Assembly: GCA_963680875.1 (NCBI GenBank) | Contig: OY804577.1 | Coordinates: 149,562,196-149,626,195, forward strand | Length of the DNA stretch: 64,000 bases | Origin: Bathymodiolus brooksi | Taxonomy: Eukaryota; Mollusca; Bivalvia; Mytilida; Modiolidae | Direction: 5' to 3' | In this document: positions 12,001-28,230 of the stretch, piece after piece | Position numbering within the stretch: position 1 is the stretch's first letter | Layout of the letters: each line of letters opens with the position of its first letter | Notes under the pieces: model-generated | Told to the model about the DNA's origin: nothing | The model's database searches: none | What the model saw: only the letters and a program-made list of their open reading frames with translations | Program-made: the position numbers and the translations under genes

Positions 12001-13800
12001 TATAGGTTCTCTATGTGTATAGATAGTTGTATATCCACGACCACGACGCTCCACCCCATTGACTATGTAATATAGGTTCTCTATGTGTATAGATAGTTGT
12101 ATATCCACGACCACGACGCTCCACCCCATTGACTATGTAATATAGGTTCTCTATGTGTATAGATAGTTGTATATCCACGACCACGACGCCCCACCCCATT
12201 GACTATGTAATATAGGTTCTCTATGTGTATAGATAGTTGTATATCCACGACAACGACGCTCCACCCCATTGACTATGTAATATAGGTTCTCTATGTGTAT
12301 AGATAGTTGTATATCCACGACCACGACGCCCCACCCCATTGACTATGTAATATAGGTTCTCTATGTGTATAGATAGTTGTATATCTACGACCACGACGCC
12401 CCACCCCATTGACTATGTAACATAGGTTCTCTATGTGTATAGATAGTTGTATATCCACGACCACGACGCCCCACCCCATTGACTATGTAATATAGGTTCT
12501 CTATGTGTATATATAGTTGTATATCCACGACCACAACGCCCCACCCCATTGACTATGTAATATAGGTTCTCTATGTGTATAGATAGTTGTATATCCACGA
12601 CCACGACGCTCCACCCCATTGACTATGTAATATAGGTTCTCTATGTGTATAGATAGTTGTATATCCACGACCACGACGCTCCACCCCATTGACTATGTAA
12701 TATAGGTTCTCTATGTGTATAGATAGTTGTATATCCACGACCACGACGCTCCACCCCATTGACTATGTAATATAGGTTCTCTATGTGTATAGATAGTTGT
12801 ATATCCACGACCACGACGCTCCACCCCATTGACTATGTAATATAGGTTCTCTATGTGTATAGATAGTTGTATATCCACAACCACGGCGCCCCACCCCATT
12901 GACTATGTAATATAGGTTCTCTATGTGTATAGATAGTTGTATCTCCACGACCACGACGCTCCACCCCATTGACTAAGTAATATAGGTTCTCTATGTGTAT
13001 AGATAGTTGTATATCCACGACCACGACGCTCCACCCCATTGACTATGTAATATAGGTTCTCTATGTGTATAGATAGTTGTATATCCACAACCACGACGCC
13101 CCACCCCATTGACTATGTAATATAGGTTCTCTATGTGTATAGATAGTTGTATATCCACGACCACGACGCCCCACCCCATTGACTATGTAATATAGGTTCT
13201 CTATGTGTATAGATAGTTGTATATCCACGACCACGACGCCCCACCCCATTGACTATGTAATATAGGTTCTCTATGTGTATAGATAGTTGTATATCCACGA
13301 CCACGACGCCCCACCCCATTGACTATGTAATATAGGTTCTCTATGTGTATAGATAGTTGTATATCCACAACCACGACGCTCCACCCCATTGACTATGTAA
13401 TATAGGTTCTCTATGTGTATAGATAGTTGTATATCCACGACCACGACGCTCCACCCCATTGACTATGTAATATAGGTTCTCTATGTGTATAGATAGTTGT
13501 ATATCCACGACCACGACGCTCCACCCCATTGACTATGTAATATAGGTTCTCTATGTGTATAGATAGTTGTATATCCACGACCACGACGCTCCACCCCATT
13601 GACTATGTAATATATGTTCTCTATGTGTATAGATTGTTGTATTTCCACGACCACGACGAACCACCCCATTGACTATGTAATATAGGTTCTCTATGTGTAT
13701 AGATAGTTGTATATCCACGACCACGACGCTCCACCCCATTGACTATGTAATATAGGTTCTCTATGTGTATAGATAGCTGTATATCCACGACCACGACGTT
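6071..13800. repeat. Higher-order repeat family 1 of the 70-bp satellite (blocks of 23, 22, 33 and 30 units)
   Basis: A rare GACGTT variant, usually just after a CCACAACC-bearing unit, marks block boundaries at about 6239, 7849, 9389, 11699 and 13799. The gaps are 1610, 1540, 2310 and 2100 bases, all whole multiples of 70. Secondary markers repeat in the same order in each block. These are ATCTCCACG (7481, 9021, 10631, 12941), ATATAGTTG (7051, 8591, 10201, 12511) and GACACC. The two longest blocks also share AGATTGTTGT with ATTTCCACG (11331 and 13641) and GACTAAGTAA (10665 and 12975), both exactly 2310 apart. Not one indel occurs in this stretch. Confidence 0.9.
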
Positions 13801-16199
13801 CCACCCCATTGACTATGTAATATAGGTTCTCTATGTGTATAGATAGTTGTATATCCACGACCACGACGCCCCACCCCATTGACTATGTAATATAGGTTCT
13901 CTATGTGTATATATAGTTGTATATCCACGACCACGACGCCCCACCCCATTGACTATGTAATATAGGTTCTCTATGTGTATAGATAGTTGTATATCCACGA
14001 CCACGACGCTCCACCCCATTGACTATGTAATATAGGTTCTCTATGTGTATAATAGTTGTATATCCACGACCACGACGATCCACCCCATTGACTATGTAAT
14101 ATAGGTTTCTCTATGTGTATAGATAGTTGTATATCCACAACCACGACGCCCCACCCCATTGACTATGTAATATAGGTTCTCTATGTGTATAGATAGTTGT
14201 ATATCCACGACCACGACGCCCCACCCCATTGACTATGTAATATAGGTTCTCTATGTGTATAGATAGTTGTATATCCACGACCACGACGCCCCACCCCATT
14301 GACTATGTAATATAGGTTCTCTATGTGTATAGATAGTTGTATATCCACGACCACGACGCTCCACCCCATTGACTATGTAATATAGGTTCTCTATGTGTAT
14401 AGATAGTTGTATATCCACGACCACGACGCTCCACCCCATTGACTATGTAATATAGGTTCTCTATGTGTATAGATAGTTGTATATCCACGACCACGACGCT
14501 CCACCCCATTGACTATGTAATATAGGTTCTCTATGTGTATAGATAGTTGTATATCCACGACCACGACGCCCCACCCCATTGACTATGTAATATAGGTTCT
14601 CTATGTGTATAGATAGTTGTATATCCACGACCACGACGCTCCACCCCATTGACTATGTAATATAGGTTCTCTATGTGTATAGATAGCTGTATATCCACGA
14701 CCACGACGCTCCACCCCATTGACTATGTAATATAGGTTCTCTATGTGTATAGATAGTTGTATATCCACGACCACGACGTCCCACCCCATTGACTATGTAA
14801 TATAGGTTCTCTATGTGTATAGATAGTTGTATATCCACGACCTCGACGCCCCACCCCATTGACTATGTAATATAGGTTCTCTGTGTGTATAGATAGTTGT
14901 ATATCCACGACCACGACGCTCCACCCCATTGACTATGTAATATAGGTTCTCTATGTGTATAGATAGTTGTATATCCACGACCACGACGCTCCACCCCATT
15001 GACTATGTAATATAGGTTCTCTATGTGTATAGATAGTTGTATATCCACGACCACGACGCCCACCCCATTGACTATGTAATATAGGTTCTCTATGTGTATA
15101 GATAGTTGTATATCCACGACCACGACGCTCCACCCCATTGACTATGTAATATAGGTTCTCTATGTGTATAGATAGCTGTATATCCACGACCACGACGTTC
15201 CACCCATTGACTATGTAATATAGGTTCTCTATGTGTATAGATAGTTGTATATCCACGACCACGACGCCCCACCCCATTGACTATGTAATATAGGTTCTCT
15301 ATGTGTATATATAGTTGTATATCCACGACCACGACGCCCCACCCCATTGACTATGTAATATAGGTTCTCTATGTGTATAGATAGTTGTATATCCACGACC
15401 ACGACGCTCCACCCCATTGACTATGTAATATAGGTTCTCTATGTGTATAGATAGTTGTATATCCACGACCACGACGCTCCACCCCATTGACTATGTAATA
15501 TAGGTTCTCTATGTGTATAGATAGTTGTATATCCACAACCACGACGCCCCACCCCATTGACTATGTAATATAGTTTCTCTATGTGTATAGATAGTTGTAT
15601 ATCCACGACCACGACGCCCCACCCCATTGACTATGTAATATAGGTTCTCTATGTGTATAGATAGTTGTATATCCACGACCACGACGCCCCACCCCATTGA
15701 CTATGTAATATAGGTTCTCTATGTGTATAGATAGTTGTATATCCACGACCACGACGCTCCACCCCATTGACTATGTAATATAGGTTCTCTATGTGTAGTG
15801 TATAGATAGTTGTATATCCACGACCACGACGCCCCACCCCATTGACTATATAATATAGGTTCTCTATGTGTATAGATAGTTGTATATCCACGACCACGAC
15901 GCCCCACCCCATTGACTATGTAATATAGGTTCTCTATGTGTATAGATAGTTGTATATCCACGACCACGACGCTCCACCCCATTGACTATATAATATAGGT
16001 TCTCTATGTGTATAGATAGTTGTATATCCACGACCACGACGCCCCACCCCATTGACTATGTAATATAGGTTCTCTATGTGTATAGATAGTTGTATATCCA
16101 CGACCACGACGCTCCACCCCATTGACTATGTAATATAGGTTCTCTATGTGTATAGATAGTTGTATATCCACGACCACGACGCTCCACCCCATTGACTAT

Positions 16200-19100
16200 G
16201 TAATATAGGTTCTCTATGTGTATAGATAGTTGTATATCCACGACCACGACGCCCCACCCCATTAACTATGTAATATAGGTTCTCTATGTGTATAGATAGT
16301 TGTATATCCACGACCACGACGCTCCACCCTATTAACTATGTAATATAGGTTCTCTATGTGTATAGATAGTTGTATATCCACGACCACGACGCTCCACCCC
16401 ATTGACTATGTAATATAGGTTCTCTATGTGCATAGATAGTTGTATATCCACAACCACGACGCCCCACCCCATTGACTATATAATATAGGTTCTATATGTG
16501 TATAGATAGTTGTATATCCACGACCACGACGCCCCACCCCATTGACTATGTAATATAGGTTCTCTATGTGTATAGATAGTTGTATATCCACGACCACGAC
16601 GCTCCACCCCATTGACTATGTAATATAGGTTCTCTATGTGTATAGATAGTTGTATATCTACGACCACGACGCTCCACCCCATTGACTATGTAATATAGGT
16701 TCTCTATGTGTATAGATAGTTGTATATCCACGACCACGACGCTCCACCCCATTGACTATGTAATATAGGTTCTCTATGTGTATAGATAGTTGTATATCTA
16801 CGACCACAACGCTCCACCCCATTGACTATGTAATATAGGTTATCTATGTGTATAGATAGTTGTATATCCACGACCACGACGCTCCACCCTATTAACTATG
16901 TAATATAGGTTCTCTATGTGTATAGATAGTTGTATATCCACGACCACGACGCTCCACCCCATTGACTATGTAATATAGGTTCTCTATGTGTATAGATAGT
17001 TGTATATCCACGACCACGACGCCCCACCCCATTGACTATATAATATAGGTTCTCTATGTGTATAGATAGTTGTATATCCACGACCACGACGCACCACCCC
17101 ATTGACTATGTAATATAGGTTCTCTATGTGTATAGATAGTTGTATATCCACGACCACGACGCTCCACCCCATTGACTATGTAATATAGGTTCTCTATGTG
17201 TATAGATAGTTGTATATCAACGACCACGACGCTCCACCCCATTGACTATGTAATATAGGTTCTCTGTGTGTATAGATAGTTGTATATCCACGACCACGAC
17301 GCTCCACCCCATTGACTATGTAATATAGGTTCTCTATGTGTATAGATAGTTGTATATCCACGACCACGACGCTCCACCCCATTGACTATGTAATATAGGT
17401 TCTCTATGTGTATAGATAGTTGTATATCCACGACCTCGACGCTCTTCCCCATTGACTATGTAATATAGGTTCTCTATGTGTATAGATAGTTGTATATCCA
17501 CGACCACGACGCACCACCCCATTGACTATGTAATATAGGTTCTGTATGTGTATAGATAGTTGTATATCCACGACCAAGACGCCCCACCCCATTGACTATG
17601 TAATATAGGTTCTCTATGTGTATAGATAGTTGTATATCCACGACCACGACGCTCCACCCCATTGACTATGTAATATAGGTTCTCTATGTGTATAGATAGT
17701 TGTATATCCACGACCACGACGCCCCACCCCATTGACTATATAATATAGGTTCTCTATGTGTATAGATAGTTGTATATCCACGACCACGACGCTCCACCCC
17801 ATTGACTATGTAATATAGGTTCTCTATGTGTATAGATAGTTGTATATCCACGACCACGACGCCCCACCCCATTGACTATATAATATAGGTTCTCTTTGTG
17901 TATAGATAGTTGTATATCCACGACCACGACGCCCCACCCCATTGACTATGTAATATAGGTTCTCTATGTGTATAGATAGTTGTATATCCACGACCACGAC
18001 GCTCCACCCCATTGACTATGTAATATAGGTTCTCTATGTGTATAGATAGTTGTATATCCACGACCACGACGCTCCACCCCATTGACTATGTAATATAGGT
18101 TCTCTATGTGTATAGATAGTTGTATATCCACGACCACGACGCCCCACCCCATTAACTATGTAATATAGGTTCTCTATGTGTATAGATAGTTGTATATCCA
18201 CGACCACGACGCTCCACCCCATTGACTATGTAATATAGGTTCTCTATGTGTATAGATAGTTGTATATCCACGACCACGACGCTCCACCCTATTAACTATG
18301 TAATATAGGTTCTCTATGTGTATAGATAGTTGTATATCCACGACCACGACGCTCCACCCCATTGACTATGTAATATAGGTTCTCTATGTGTATAGATAGT
18401 TGTATATCCACGACCACGACGCCCCACCCCATTGACTATATAATATAGGTTCTCTATGTGTATAGATAGTTGTATATCCACGACCACGACGCCCCACCCC
18501 ATTGACTATGTAATATAGGTTCTCTATGTGTATAGATAGTTGTATATCCACGACCACGACGCTCCACCCCATTGACTATATAATATAGGTTCTCTATGTG
18601 TATAGATAGTTGTATATCCACGACCACGACGCCCCACCCCATTGACTATGTAATATAGGTTCTCTATGTGTATAGATAGTTGTATATCCACGACCACGAC
18701 GCTCCACCCCATTGACTATGTAATATAGGTTCTCTATGTGTATAGATAGTTGTATATCCACGACCACGACGCTCCACCCCATTGACTATGTAATATAGGT
18801 TCTCTATGTGTATAGATAGTTGTATATCCACGACCACGACGCCCCACCCCATTAACTATGTAATATAGGTTCTCTATGTGTATAGATAGTTGTATATCCA
18901 CGACCACGACGCTCCACCCCTATTAACTATGTAATATAGGTTCTCTATGTGTATAGATAGTTGTATATCCACGACCACGACGCTCCACCCCATTGACTAT
19001 GTAATATAGGTTCTCTATGTGTATAGATAGTTGTATATCCACGACCACGACGCCCCACCCCATTGACTATATAATATAGGTTCTCTATGTGTTTAGATAG

Positions 19101-22100
19101 TTGTATATCCACGACCACGACGCCCCACCCCATTGACTATGTAATATAGGTTCTCTATGTGTATAGATAGTTGTATATCCACGACCACGACGCTCCACCC
19201 CATTGACTATGTAATATAGGTTCTCTATGTGTATAGATAGTTGTATATCTACGACCACGACGCTCTACCCCATTGACTATGTAATATAGGTTCTCTATGT
19301 GTATAGATAGTTGTATATCCACGACCACGACGCTCCACCCCATTGACTATGTAATATAGGTTCTCTATGTGTATATATAGTTGTATATCTACGACCACAA
19401 CGCTCCACCCCATTGACTATGTAATATAGGTTATCTATGTGTATAGATAGTTGTATATCCACGACCACGACGCTCCACCCTATTAACTATGTAATATAGG
19501 TTCTCTATGTGTATAGATAGTTGTATATCCACGACCACGACGCTCCACCCCATTGACTATGTAATATAGGTTCTCTATGTGTATAGATAGTTGTATATCC
19601 ACGACCACGACGCCCCACCCCATTGACTATATAATATAGGTTCTCTATGTGTATAGATAGTTGTATATCCACGACCACGACGCTCCACCCCATTGACTAT
19701 GTAATATAGGTTCTCTATGTGTATAGATAGTTGTATATCCACGACCACGACGCTCCACCCCATTGACTATATAATATAGGTTCTCTATGTGTATAGATAG
19801 TTGTATATCCACGACCACGACGCCCCACCCCATTGACTATGTAATATAGGTTCTCTATGTGTATAGATAGTTGTATATCCACGACCACGACGCTCCACCC
19901 CATTGACTATGTAATATAGGTTCTCTATGTGTATAGATAGTTGTATATCCACGACCACGACGCTCCACCCCATTGACTATGTAATATAGGTTCTCTATGT
20001 GTATAGATAGTTGTATATCCACGACCACGACGCCCCACCCCATTAACTATATAATATAGGTTCTCTATGTGTATAGATAGTTGTATATCCACGACCACGA
20101 CGCTCCACCCTATTAACTATGTAATATAGGTTCTCTATGTGTATAGATAGTTGTATATCCACGACCACGACGCTCCACCCCATTGACTATGTAATATAGG
20201 TTCTCTATGTGTATAGATAGTTGTATATCCACGACCACGACGCCCCACCCCATTGACTATATAATATAGGTTCTCTATGTGTATAGATAGTTGTATATCC
20301 ACGACCACGACGCCCCACCTCATTGACTATGTAATATAGGTTCTCTATGTGTATAGATAGTTGTATATCCACGACCACGACGCTCCACCCCATTGACTAT
20401 GTAATATAGGTTCTCTATGTGTATAGATAGTTGTATATCTACGACCACGACGCTCCACCCCATTGACTATGTAATATAGGTTCTCTATGTGTATAGATAG
20501 TTGTATATCCACGACCACGACGCTCCACCCCATTGACTATGTAATATAGGTTCTCTATGTGTATAGATAGTTGTATATCTACGACCACAACGCTCCACCC
20601 CATTGACTATGTAATATAGGTTCTCTATGTGTATAGATAGTTGTATATCCACAACCACGACGCTCCACCCCATTGACTATGTAATATAGGTTCTCTATGT
20701 GTATAGATAGTTGTATATCCACGACCACGACGCTCCACCCCATTGACTATGTAATATAGGTTCTCTATGTGTATAGATAGTTGTATATCTACGACCACGA
20801 CGCACTACCCCATTTACTATGTAATATAGGTTCTCTATGTGTATAGATAGTTGTATATGTACGACCACGACGCTCCACCCCATTGACTATGTAATATAGG
20901 TTCTCTATGTGTATAGATAGTTGTATATCCACGACCACGACGCCCCACCCCATTGACTATGTAATATAGGTTCTCTATGTGTATAGATAGTTGTATATCC
21001 ACGACCACGACGCTCCACCCCATTGACTATGTAATATAGGTTCTCTATGTGTATAGATAGTTGTATATCCACGACCACGACGCCCCACCCCATTGACTAT
21101 ATAATATAGGTTCTCTATGTGTATAGATAGTTGTATATCCACGACCACGACGCCCCACCCCATTGACTATGTAATATAGGTTCTCTATGTGTATAGATAG
21201 TTGTATATCCACGACCACGACGCTCCACCCCATTGACTATATAATATAGGTTCTCTATGTGTATAGATAGTTGTATATCCACGACCACGCGCCCCACCCC
21301 ATTGACTATGTAATATAGGTTCTCTATGTGTATAGATAGTTGTATATCCACGACCACGACGCTCCACCCCATTGACTATGTAATATAGGTTCTCTATGTG
21401 TATAGATAGTTGTATATCCACGACCACGACGCTCCACCCCATTGACTATGTAATATAGGTTCTCTATGTGTATAGATAGTTGTATATCCACGACCACGAC
21501 GCCCCACCCCATTAACTATGTAATATAGGTTCTCTATGTGTATAGATAGTTGTATATCCACGACCACGACGCTCCACCCTATTAACTATGTAATATAGGT
21601 TCTCTATGTGTATAGATAGTTGTATATCCACGACCACGACGCTCCACCCCATTGACTATGTAATATAGGTTCTCTATGTGTATAGATAGTTGTATGTCCA
21701 CGACCACGACGCCCCACCCCATTGACTATATAATATAGGTTCTCTATGTGTATAGATAGTTGTATATCCACGACCACGACGCCCACCCCATTGACTATGT
21801 AATATAGGTTCTCTATGTGTATAGATAGTTGTATATCCACGACCACGACGCTCCACCCCATTGACTATGTAATATAGGTTCTCTATGTGTATAGATAGTT
21901 GTATATCTACGACCACGACGCTCTACCCCATTGACTATGTAATATAGGTTCTCTATGTGTATAGATAGTTGTATATCCACGACCACGACGCTCCACCCCA
22001 TTGACTATGTAATATAGGTTCTCTATGTGTATATATAGTTGTATATCTACGACCACAACGCTCCACCCCATTGACTATGTAATATAGGTTATCTATGTGT

Positions 22101-25100
22101 ATAGATAGTTGTATATCCACGACCACGACGCTCCACCCTATTAACTATGTAATATAGGTTCTCTATGTGTATAGATAGTTGTATATCCACGACCACGACG
22201 CTCCACCCCATTGACTATGTAATATAGGTTCTCTATGTGTATAGATAGTTGTATATCCACGACCACGACGCCCCACCCCATTGACTATATAATATAGGTT
22301 CTCTATGTGTATAGATAGTTGTATATCCACGACCACGACGCTCCACCCCATTGACTATGTAATATAGGTTCTCTATGTGTATAGATAGTTGTATATCCAC
22401 GACCACGACGCTCCACCCCATTGACTATATAATATAGGTTCTCTATGTGTATAGATAGTTGTATATCCACGACCACGACGCCCCACCCCATTGACTATGT
22501 AATATAGGTTCTCTATGTGTATAGATAGTTGTATATCCACGACCACGACGCTCCACCCCATTGACTATGTAATATAGGTTCTCTATGTGTATAGATAGTT
22601 GTATATCCACGACCACGACGCTCCACCCCATTGACTATGTAATATAGGTTCTCTATGTGTATAGATAGTTGTAAATCCACGACCACGACGCCCCACCCCA
22701 TTAACTATATACTATAGGTTCTCTATGTGTATAGATAGTTGTATATCCACGATCACGACGCTCCACCCTATTAACTATGTAATATAGGTTCTCTATGTGT
22801 ATAGATAGTTGTATATCCACGACCACGACGCTCCACCCCATTGACTATGTAATATAGGTTCTCTATGTGTATAGATAGTTGTATATCCACGACCACGACG
22901 CCCCACCCCATTGACTATATAATATAGGTTCTCTATATGTATAGATAGTTGTATATCCACGACCACGACGCCCCACCTCATTGACTATGTAATATAGGTT
23001 CTCTATGTGTATAGATAGTTGTATATCCACGACCACGACGCTCCACCCCATTGACTATGTAATATAGGTTCTCTATGTGTATAGATAGTTGTATATCTAC
23101 GACCACGACGCTCCACCCCATTGACTATGTAATATAGGTTCTCTATGTGTATAGATAGTTGTATATCCACGACCACGACGCTCCACCCCATTGACTATGT
23201 AATATAGGTTCTCTATGTGTATAGATAGTTGTATATCTACGACCACAACGCTCCACCCCATTGACTATGTAATATAGGTTCTCTATGTGTATAGATAGTT
23301 GTATATCCACAACCACGACGCTCCACCCCATTGACTATGTAATATAGGTTCTCTATGTGTATAGATAGTTGTATATCCACGACCACGACGCTCCACCCCA
23401 TTGACTATGTAATATAGGTTCTCTATGTGTATAGATAGTTGTATATCCACGACCACGACGCACTACCCCATTTACTATGTAATATAGGTTCTCTATGTGT
23501 ATAGATAGTTGTATATGTACGACCACGACGCTCCACCCCATTGACTATGTAATATAGGTTCTCTATGTGTATAGATAGTTGTATATCCACGACCACGACG
23601 CCCCACCCCATTGACTATGTAATATAGGTTCTCTATGTGTATAGATAGTTGTATATCCACGACCACGACGCTCCACCCCATTGACTATGTAATATAGGTT
23701 CTCTATGTGTATAGATAGTTGTATATCCACGACCACGACGCCCCACCCCATTGACTATGTAATATAGGTTCTCTATGTGTATAGATAGTTGTATATCCAC
23801 GACCACGACGCTCCACCCCATTGACTATGTAATATAGGTTCTCTATGTGTATATATAGTTGTATATCCACGACCACGACGCCCCACCCCATTGACTATGT
23901 AATATAGGTTCTCTATGTGTATAGATAGTTGTATATCCACGACCACGACGCTCCACCCCATTTACTATGTAATATAGGTTCTCTATGTGTATAGATAGTT
24001 GTGTATCCATGACCACGACGCCCCACCCCATTGACTATGTAATATAGGTTCTCTATGTGTATAGATAGTTGTATATCCACGACCACGACGCTCCACCCCA
24101 TTGACTATATAATATAGGTTCTCTATGTGTATAGATAGTTGTATATCCACGACCACGACGCCCCACCCCATTGACTATGTAATATAGGTTCTCTATGTGT
24201 ATAGATAGTTGTATATCCACGACCACGACGCTCCACCCCATTGACTATGTAATATAGGTTCTCTATGTGTATAGATAGTTGTATATCCACGACCACGACG
24301 CTCCACCCCATTAACTATGTAATATAGGTTCTCTATGTGTATAGATAGTTGTATATCTACGACCACGACGCTCCACCCCATTGACTATGTAATATAGGTT
24401 CTCTATGTGTATAGATAGTTGTATATCCACGACCACGACGCTCCACCCCATTGACTATGTAATATAGGTTCTCTATGTGTATAGATAGTTGTATATCTAC
24501 GACCACAACGCTCCACCCCATTGACTATGTAATATAGGTTCTCTATGTGTATAGATAGTTGTATATCCACAACCACGACGCTCCACCCCATTGACTATGT
24601 AATATAGGTTCTCTATGTGTATAGATAGTTGTATATCCACGACCACGACGCTCCACCCCATTGACTATGTAATATAGGTTCTCTATGTGTATAGATAGTT
24701 GTATATCTACGACCACGACGCACTACCCCATTTACTATGTAATATAGGTTCTCTATGTGTATAGATAGTTGTATATGTACGACCACGACGCTCCACCCCA
24801 TTGACTATGTAATATAGGTTCTCTATGTGTATAGATAGTTGTATATCCACGACCACGACGCCCCACCCCATTGACTATGTAATATAGGTTCTCTATGTGT
24901 ATAGATAGTTGTATATCCACGACCACGACGCTCCACCCCATTGACTATGTAATATAGGTTCTCTATGTGTATAGATAGTTGTATATCCACGACCACGACG
25001 CCCCACCCCATTGACTATATAATATAGGTTCTCTATGTGTATAGATAGTTGTATATCCACGACCACGACGCCCCACCCCATTGACTATGTAATATAGGTT

Positions 25101-28100
25101 CTCTATGTGTATAGATAGTTGTATATCCACGACCACGACGCTCCACCCCATTGACTATATAATATAGGTTCTCTATGTGTATAGATAGTTGTATATCCAC
25201 GACCACGACGCCCCACCCCATTGACTATGTAATATAGGTTCTCTATGTGTATAGATAGTTGTATATCCACGACCACGACGCTCCACCCCATTGACTATGT
25301 AATATAGGTTCTCTATGTGTATAGATAGTTGTATATCCACGACCACGACGCTCCACCCCATTGACTATGTAATATAGGTTCTCTATGTGTATAGATAGTT
25401 GTATATCCACGACCACGACGCCCCACCCCATTAACTATGTAATATAGGTTCTCTATGTGTATAGATAGTTGTATATCCACGACCACGACGCTCCACCCTA
25501 TTAACTATGTAATATAGGTTCTCTATGTGTATAGATAGTTGTATATCCACGACCACGACGCTCCACCCCATTGACTATGTAATATAGGTTCTCTATGTGT
25601 ATAGATAGTTGTATGTCCACGACCACGACGCCCCACCCCATTGACTATATAATATAGGTTCTCTATGTGTATAGATAGTTGTATATCCACGACCACGACG
25701 CCCCACCCCATTGACTATGTAATATAGGTTCTCTATGTGTATAGATAGTTGTATATCCACGACCACGACGCTCCACCCCATTGACTATGTAATATAGGTT
25801 CTCTATGTGTATAGATAGTTGTATATCTACGACCACGACGCTCTACCCCATTGACTATGTAATATAGGTTCTCTATGTGTATAGATAGTTGTATATCCAC
25901 GACCACGACGCTCCACCCCATTGACTATGTAATATAGGTTCTCTATGTGTATATATAGTTGTATATCTACGACCACAACGCTCCACCCCATTGACTATGT
26001 AATATAGGTTATCTATGTGTATAGATAGTTGTATATCCACGACCACGACGCTCCACCCTATTAACTATGTAATATAGGTTCTCTATGTGTATAGATAGTT
26101 GTATATCCACGACCACGACGCTCCACCCCATTGACTATGTAATATAGGTTCTCTATGTGTATAGATAGTTGTATATCCACGACCACGACGCCCCACCCCA
26201 TTGACTATATAATATAGGTTCTCTATGTGTATAGATAGTTGTATATCCACGACCACGACGCTCCACCCCATTGACTATGTAATATAGGTTCTCTATGTGT
26301 ATAGATAGTTGTATATCCACGACCACGACGCTCCACCCCATTGACTATATAATATAGGTTCTCTATGTGTATAGATAGTTGTATATCCACGACCACGACG
26401 CCCCACCCCATTGACTATGTAATATAGGTTCTCTATGTGTATAGATAGTTGTATATCCACGACCACGACGCTCCACCCCATTGACTATGTAATATAGGTT
26501 CTCTATGTGTATAGATAGTTGTATATCCACGACCACGACGCTCCACCCCATTGACTATGTAATATAGGTTCTCTATGTGTATAGATAGTTGTAAATCCAC
26601 GACCACGACGCCCCACCCCATTAACTATATACTATAGGTTCTCTATGTGTATAGATAGTTGTATATCCACGATCACGACGCTCCACCCTATTAACTATGT
26701 AATATAGGTTCTCTATGTGTATAGATAGTTGTATATCCACGACCACGACGCTCCACCCCATTGACTATGTAATATAGGTTCTCTATGTGTATAGATAGTT
26801 GTATATCCACGACCACGACGCCCCACCCCATTGACTATATAATATAGGTTCTCTATATGTATAGATAGTTGTATATCCACGACCACGACGCCCCACCTCA
26901 TTGACTATGTAATATAGGTTCTCTATGTGTATAGATAGTTGTATATCCACGACCACGACGCTCCACCCCATTGACTATGTAATATAGGTTCTCTATGTGT
27001 ATAGATAGTTGTATATCTACGACCACGACGCTCCACCCCATTGACTATGTAATATAGGTTCTCTATGTGTATAGATAGTTGTATATCCACGACCACGACG
27101 CTCCACCCCATTGACTATGTAATATAGGTTCTCTATGTGTATAGATAGTTGTATATCTACGACCACAACGCTCCACCCCATTGACTATGTAATATAGGTT
27201 CTCTATGTGTATAGATAGTTGTATATCCACAACCACGACGCTCCACCCCATTGACTATGTAATATAGGTTCTCTATGTGTATAGATAGTTGTATATCCAC
27301 GACCACGACGCTCCACCCCATTGACTATGTAATATAGGTTCTCTATGTGTATAGATAGTTGTATATCCACGACCACGACGCACTACCCCATTTACTATGT
27401 AATATAGGTTCTCTATGTGTATAGATAGTTGTATATGTACGACCACGACGCTCCACCCCATTGACTATGTAATATAGGTTCTCTATGTGTATAGATAGTT
27501 GTATATCCACGACCACGACGCCCCACCCCATTGACTATGTAATATAGGTTCTCTATGTGTATAGATAGTTGTATATCCACGACCACGACGCTCCACCCCA
27601 TTGACTATGTAATATAGGTTCTCTATGTGTATAGATAGTTGTATATCCACGACCACGACGCCCCACCCCATTGACTATGTAATATAGGTTCTCTATGTGT
27701 ATAGATAGTTGTATATCCACGACCACGACGCTCCACCCCATTGACTATGTAATATAGGTTCTCTATGTGTATATATAGTTGTATATCCACGACCACGACG
27801 CCCCACCCCATTGACTATGTAATATAGGTTCTCTATGTGTATAGATAGTTGTATATCCACGACCACGACGCTCCACCCCATTTACTATGTAATATAGGTT
27901 CTCTATGTGTATAGATAGTTGTGTATCCATGACCACGACGCCCCACCCCATTGACTATGTAATATAGGTTCTCTATGTGTATAGATAGTTGTATATCCAC
28001 GACCACGACGCTCCACCCCATTGACTATATAATATAGGTTCTCTATGTGTATAGATAGTTGTATATCCACGACCACGACGCCCCACCCCATTGACTATGT

Positions 28101-28230
28101 AATATAGGTTCTCTATGTGTATAGATAGTTGTATATCCACGACCACGACGCTCCACCCCATTGACTATGTAATATAGGTTCTCTATGTGTATAGATAGTT
28201 GTATATCCACGACCACGACGCTCCACCCCA
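16200..28230. repeat. Higher-order repeat family 2 of the 70-bp satellite (2590, 2660, 1260 and 3920-bp periods)
   Basis: This part is dominated by units with ATATAATATAGG, ATTAACTATG and CACCCTATTAAC variants that are absent or rare further left. A unit with ATATGTACGACC occurs near 20856, 23514, 24774 and 27434. The spacings are 2658, 1260 and 2660, so the full cycle is 3920 bases (56 units). Other markers show the same cycle: GTAAATCCACG with ATACTATAGG at about 22672 and 26592, TCTCTATATGTATAG at about 22932 and 26852, and GTGTATCCATGACC at about 24001 and 27921. The 2-base shortfall matches the two single-base deletions near 21289 and 21783. An earlier 2590-base step (37 units) links 16564 to 19155. 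Confidence 0.88.
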
